Origin: Cytophagales bacterium
GTDB lineage: Bacteria > Bacteroidota > Bacteroidia > Cytophagales > UBA9547
Direction of reading: 5' to 3'
Length of the DNA: 6,245 nucleotides
NCBI GenBank assembly: GCA_003476475.1
Contig: DMUD01000282.1
Coordinates: 735 to 6,979 of the forward strand
Shown here: in pieces, positions 4,647-6,245 of the stretch
Numbering within the stretch: the first letter of the stretch is position 1
How the letters are laid out: every line of letters begins with the position of its first letter
The notes under the pieces: model-generated
What the model was told of the DNA's origin: nothing
Databases searched by the model: none
Seen by the model: the letters and a program-made list of their open reading frames with translations, nothing else
Made by a program: the position numbers and the translations under genes

Positions 4647-6245
4647 TTATTTTCCTTTCACCCATTCTTCCACCAACTCCTCCAAGATATTCAGCGGAAC
4701 GGCGCCATTGGTGAGCAACACCTCGTGAAATTCGCGAATGTCGAACTTGTTGCCTAGTTGTTTTTTCGCCTTTTCCCTAAGCTCCAAGATTTTCAACATG
4801 CCAATTTTGTAGGCAGTAGCTTGCGAGGGCCACACGATATAGCGTTCTATTTCCTTGCGACAATCGTATTCGCTATTGGGCGTGTTGTCGGTAAAATAGC
4901 GGATGGCCTGTTCTCGAGTCCATTTTTTGCTGTGAATGCCCACATCTACCACCAGTCGGGCGGCGCGTAGCAGTTCCATCGAAAGGCGACCAAAGTCGCT
5001 GTAAGGGTTTTGATATAGCCCCATCTCTTTGGGAACCAGTTCGCTGTACAATGCCCAACCCTCTATGTAGGCTGTATAGAAGCCATATTTACGAAAGCGT
5101 GGCAGGTTTTTCATTTCTTGTGCAATGGCCAGTTGCATGTGGTGGCCAGGAATGGCCTCGTGGTAGGCCAAGGCGTCCATTTCGTATTTGGGCAGAGTTT
5201 TCATGTCGTAGGTGTTGGCATAGTAAATGCCTGGGCGCGAACCGTCGGGAGCGGGCTCTTGGTAAAAAGCGCCTGCCGTAGATTTTTCGCGGAAAGGTTC
5301 GACCTGTTTTACAATCAAATCGGCCTTAGGTTTGGTCAGGAACAAGCTGTCTAGTTTGGCTTTCATGTCGTTGATGACACGCTCTGCATCAGTCAAATAT
5401 GCTTTTTTGCCCACCGTATCGTTGGGGTAATAGAATTCGGGCGATTCTTGCAAGTGTTTGAAAAAAGCTTTTAAGTCGCCTTTGAACCCTACTTTTTTCA
5501 TAATTACCGTCATTTCGCCCTGTATGCGTGCCACTTCTTTTTGTCCAATATTAAATATTTCTTCATGTGTTAGGCTTGTCGTGGTGGTGTTTTGCAAAGC
5601 AAATTGATAAAAGGCATTGCCTTGGGGCCATTTCCAACAGCCATCGTCGGTAGTGGCTCTTTTTTCTTGATCGGCAATGAAAAGGGTCAGTTTTTCGTAA
5701 GCAGGTTTTAGGTGTAATTGCAATGCTTTTTCCGCTTTGTTCAGCAATGTTTTTTCTTCAGCTGGCGTAAGATTTAGTTTTTTCAGTTTGGCAGAGAAGT
5801 CTTGCCACAGCGAATTCTTTTCCTTGCTTTGGTCGAAAGGCTGTCCTTTCGTAATGCTGCGGCAGTCTTCCAGCACTTGGGCAAAGACAAATTTGGGTGG
5901 AAGAATGCCTTTGGCTTCGCGAGTTTTCAATGCTTCTATCAGTTGGTCGAATAGAAAGGGTACTTTTTCGATGCGCGAAATGTAGGCTTCGGCGTCTTTT
6001 TTGGATGCTACGGTATGAATGTTGATGAGAAAAGAGGGAATTTCGGAATGCCAGCCAAAGAGTTGGTTTACAGGGTAGTTGTGGTAGCGAAATGCCGCGC
6101 CAGCAATTTTTTGTTCGGCCTCGTGAATAAACATTTTGTAGCTAACACGGGTGGCTGGGTCAAGTTTTTCGTTCGAAACAATTGTTTTGATTTTGGACAT
6201 GGTCATGTCTTGGACTGAGCCCAAACCTTCTGACGCTCGGCCTGG
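4647..6245 (-). CDS. DUF885-family zinc metallopeptidase, 5'-partial
   Basis: The frame is open through the right window edge: upstream of the TTG at 6222-6224 it continues as PGRASEGLGSVQDM. That TTG is therefore not the start, and the N-terminus (in this family usually a signal peptide plus several tens of residues) lies outside. Residues are numbered from that TTG. The zinc/catalytic motif of the family is H355-E356-A-I-P-G-H361-H362, and the downstream 'YIEGWALYSE' supplies the conserved E388. The conserved ending 'FDIREFHEVLLTNGAVPL' (495-511) shows the C-terminus is complete. DUF885 proteins are large, mostly helical, gluzincin-like peptidases, many of them exported or lipid-anchored. 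The substrate is unknown, though peptide breakdown in the periplasm or outside the cell is a reasonable inference. It precedes mntA-hepT on the same strand with a 200-nt gap, so the two are probably transcribed separately. Confidence 0.92.
   Translation of the reverse strand, partial: PGRASEGLGSVQDMTMSKIKTIVSNEKLDPATRVSYKMFIHEAEQKIAGAAFRYHNYPVNQLFGWHSEIPSFLINIHTVASKKDAEAYISRIEKVPFLFDQLIEALKTREAKGILPPKFVFAQVLEDCRSITKGQPFDQSKEKNSLWQDFSAKLKKLNLTPAEEKTLLNKAEKALQLHLKPAYEKLTLFIADQEKRATTDDGCWKWPQGNAFYQFALQNTTTTSLTHEEIFNIGQKEVARIQGEMTVIMKKVGFKGDLKAFFKHLQESPEFYYPNDTVGKKAYLTDAERVINDMKAKLDSLFLTKPKADLIVKQVEPFREKSTAGAFYQEPAPDGSRPGIYYANTYDMKTLPKYEMDALAYHEAIPGHHMQLAIAQEMKNLPRFRKYGFYTAYIEGWALYSELVPKEMGLYQNPYSDFGRLSMELLRAARLVVDVGIHSKKWTREQAIRYFTDNTPNSEYDCRKEIERYIVWPSQATAYKIGMLKILELREKAKKQLGNKFDIREFHEVLLTNGAVPLNILEELVEEWVKGK

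Overview
The window looks like chromosomal DNA from a member of the Bacteroidota. Three things suggest this. Both partial edge proteins belong to lineages common there (a retropepsin-like protease with the 'IGG...APLL...QSAL.KLG' lobe, and a DUF885 metallopeptidase). The AsmA-like protein has the long lysine-rich tail usual in that phylum. Candidate promoters follow the TTTG / TAnnTTTG pattern rather than TTGACA/TATAAT. I cannot name a genus.

Layout, left to right. (1) Positions 1-844, plus strand: the 3' part of a gene whose reading frame is open to the window's first base. It encodes the C-terminal lobe of a retropepsin-like aspartic protease, followed directly by a 23-residue-period MORN repeat array. 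A TTG at 146 could be mistaken for a start, but it falls inside the protease fold. A perfect 8-bp inverted repeat straddles the stop codon. (2) Positions 853-1135: about 280 nt without a convincing gene, holding several short palindromes. (3) Positions 1136-1207, minus: tRNA-Arg(CCT) with an A-A mismatch in its acceptor stem and a plausible promoter of its own. (4) Positions 1264-3738, minus: an intact 824-residue AsmA-family membrane-anchored protein. (5) Positions 3807-4446, minus: a compact mntA-hepT toxin-antitoxin operon with overlapping genes. (6) Positions 4447-4646: an AT-rich 200-nt spacer with two inverted repeats. (7) Positions 4647-6245, minus: a DUF885 HExxPGHH metallopeptidase that is cut by the right window edge, so its N-terminus and probable signal peptide are not visible.

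The AsmA protein and the DUF885 peptidase look like ordinary core genes for cell-envelope and peptide metabolism. The MntA-HepT pair between them has the look of an inserted accessory module: it is more AT-rich, self-contained, and functionally unrelated to its neighbours. It should work as a unit in which the MntA nucleotidyltransferase AMPylates and silences the HepT RNase.

The most unusual item is the protease-MORN fusion at the left edge. I know of no characterised function for that architecture, and the protease half that would carry the catalytic Asp lies outside the window. I see no CRISPR array, insertion sequence, integrase or complete novel multi-gene system here.
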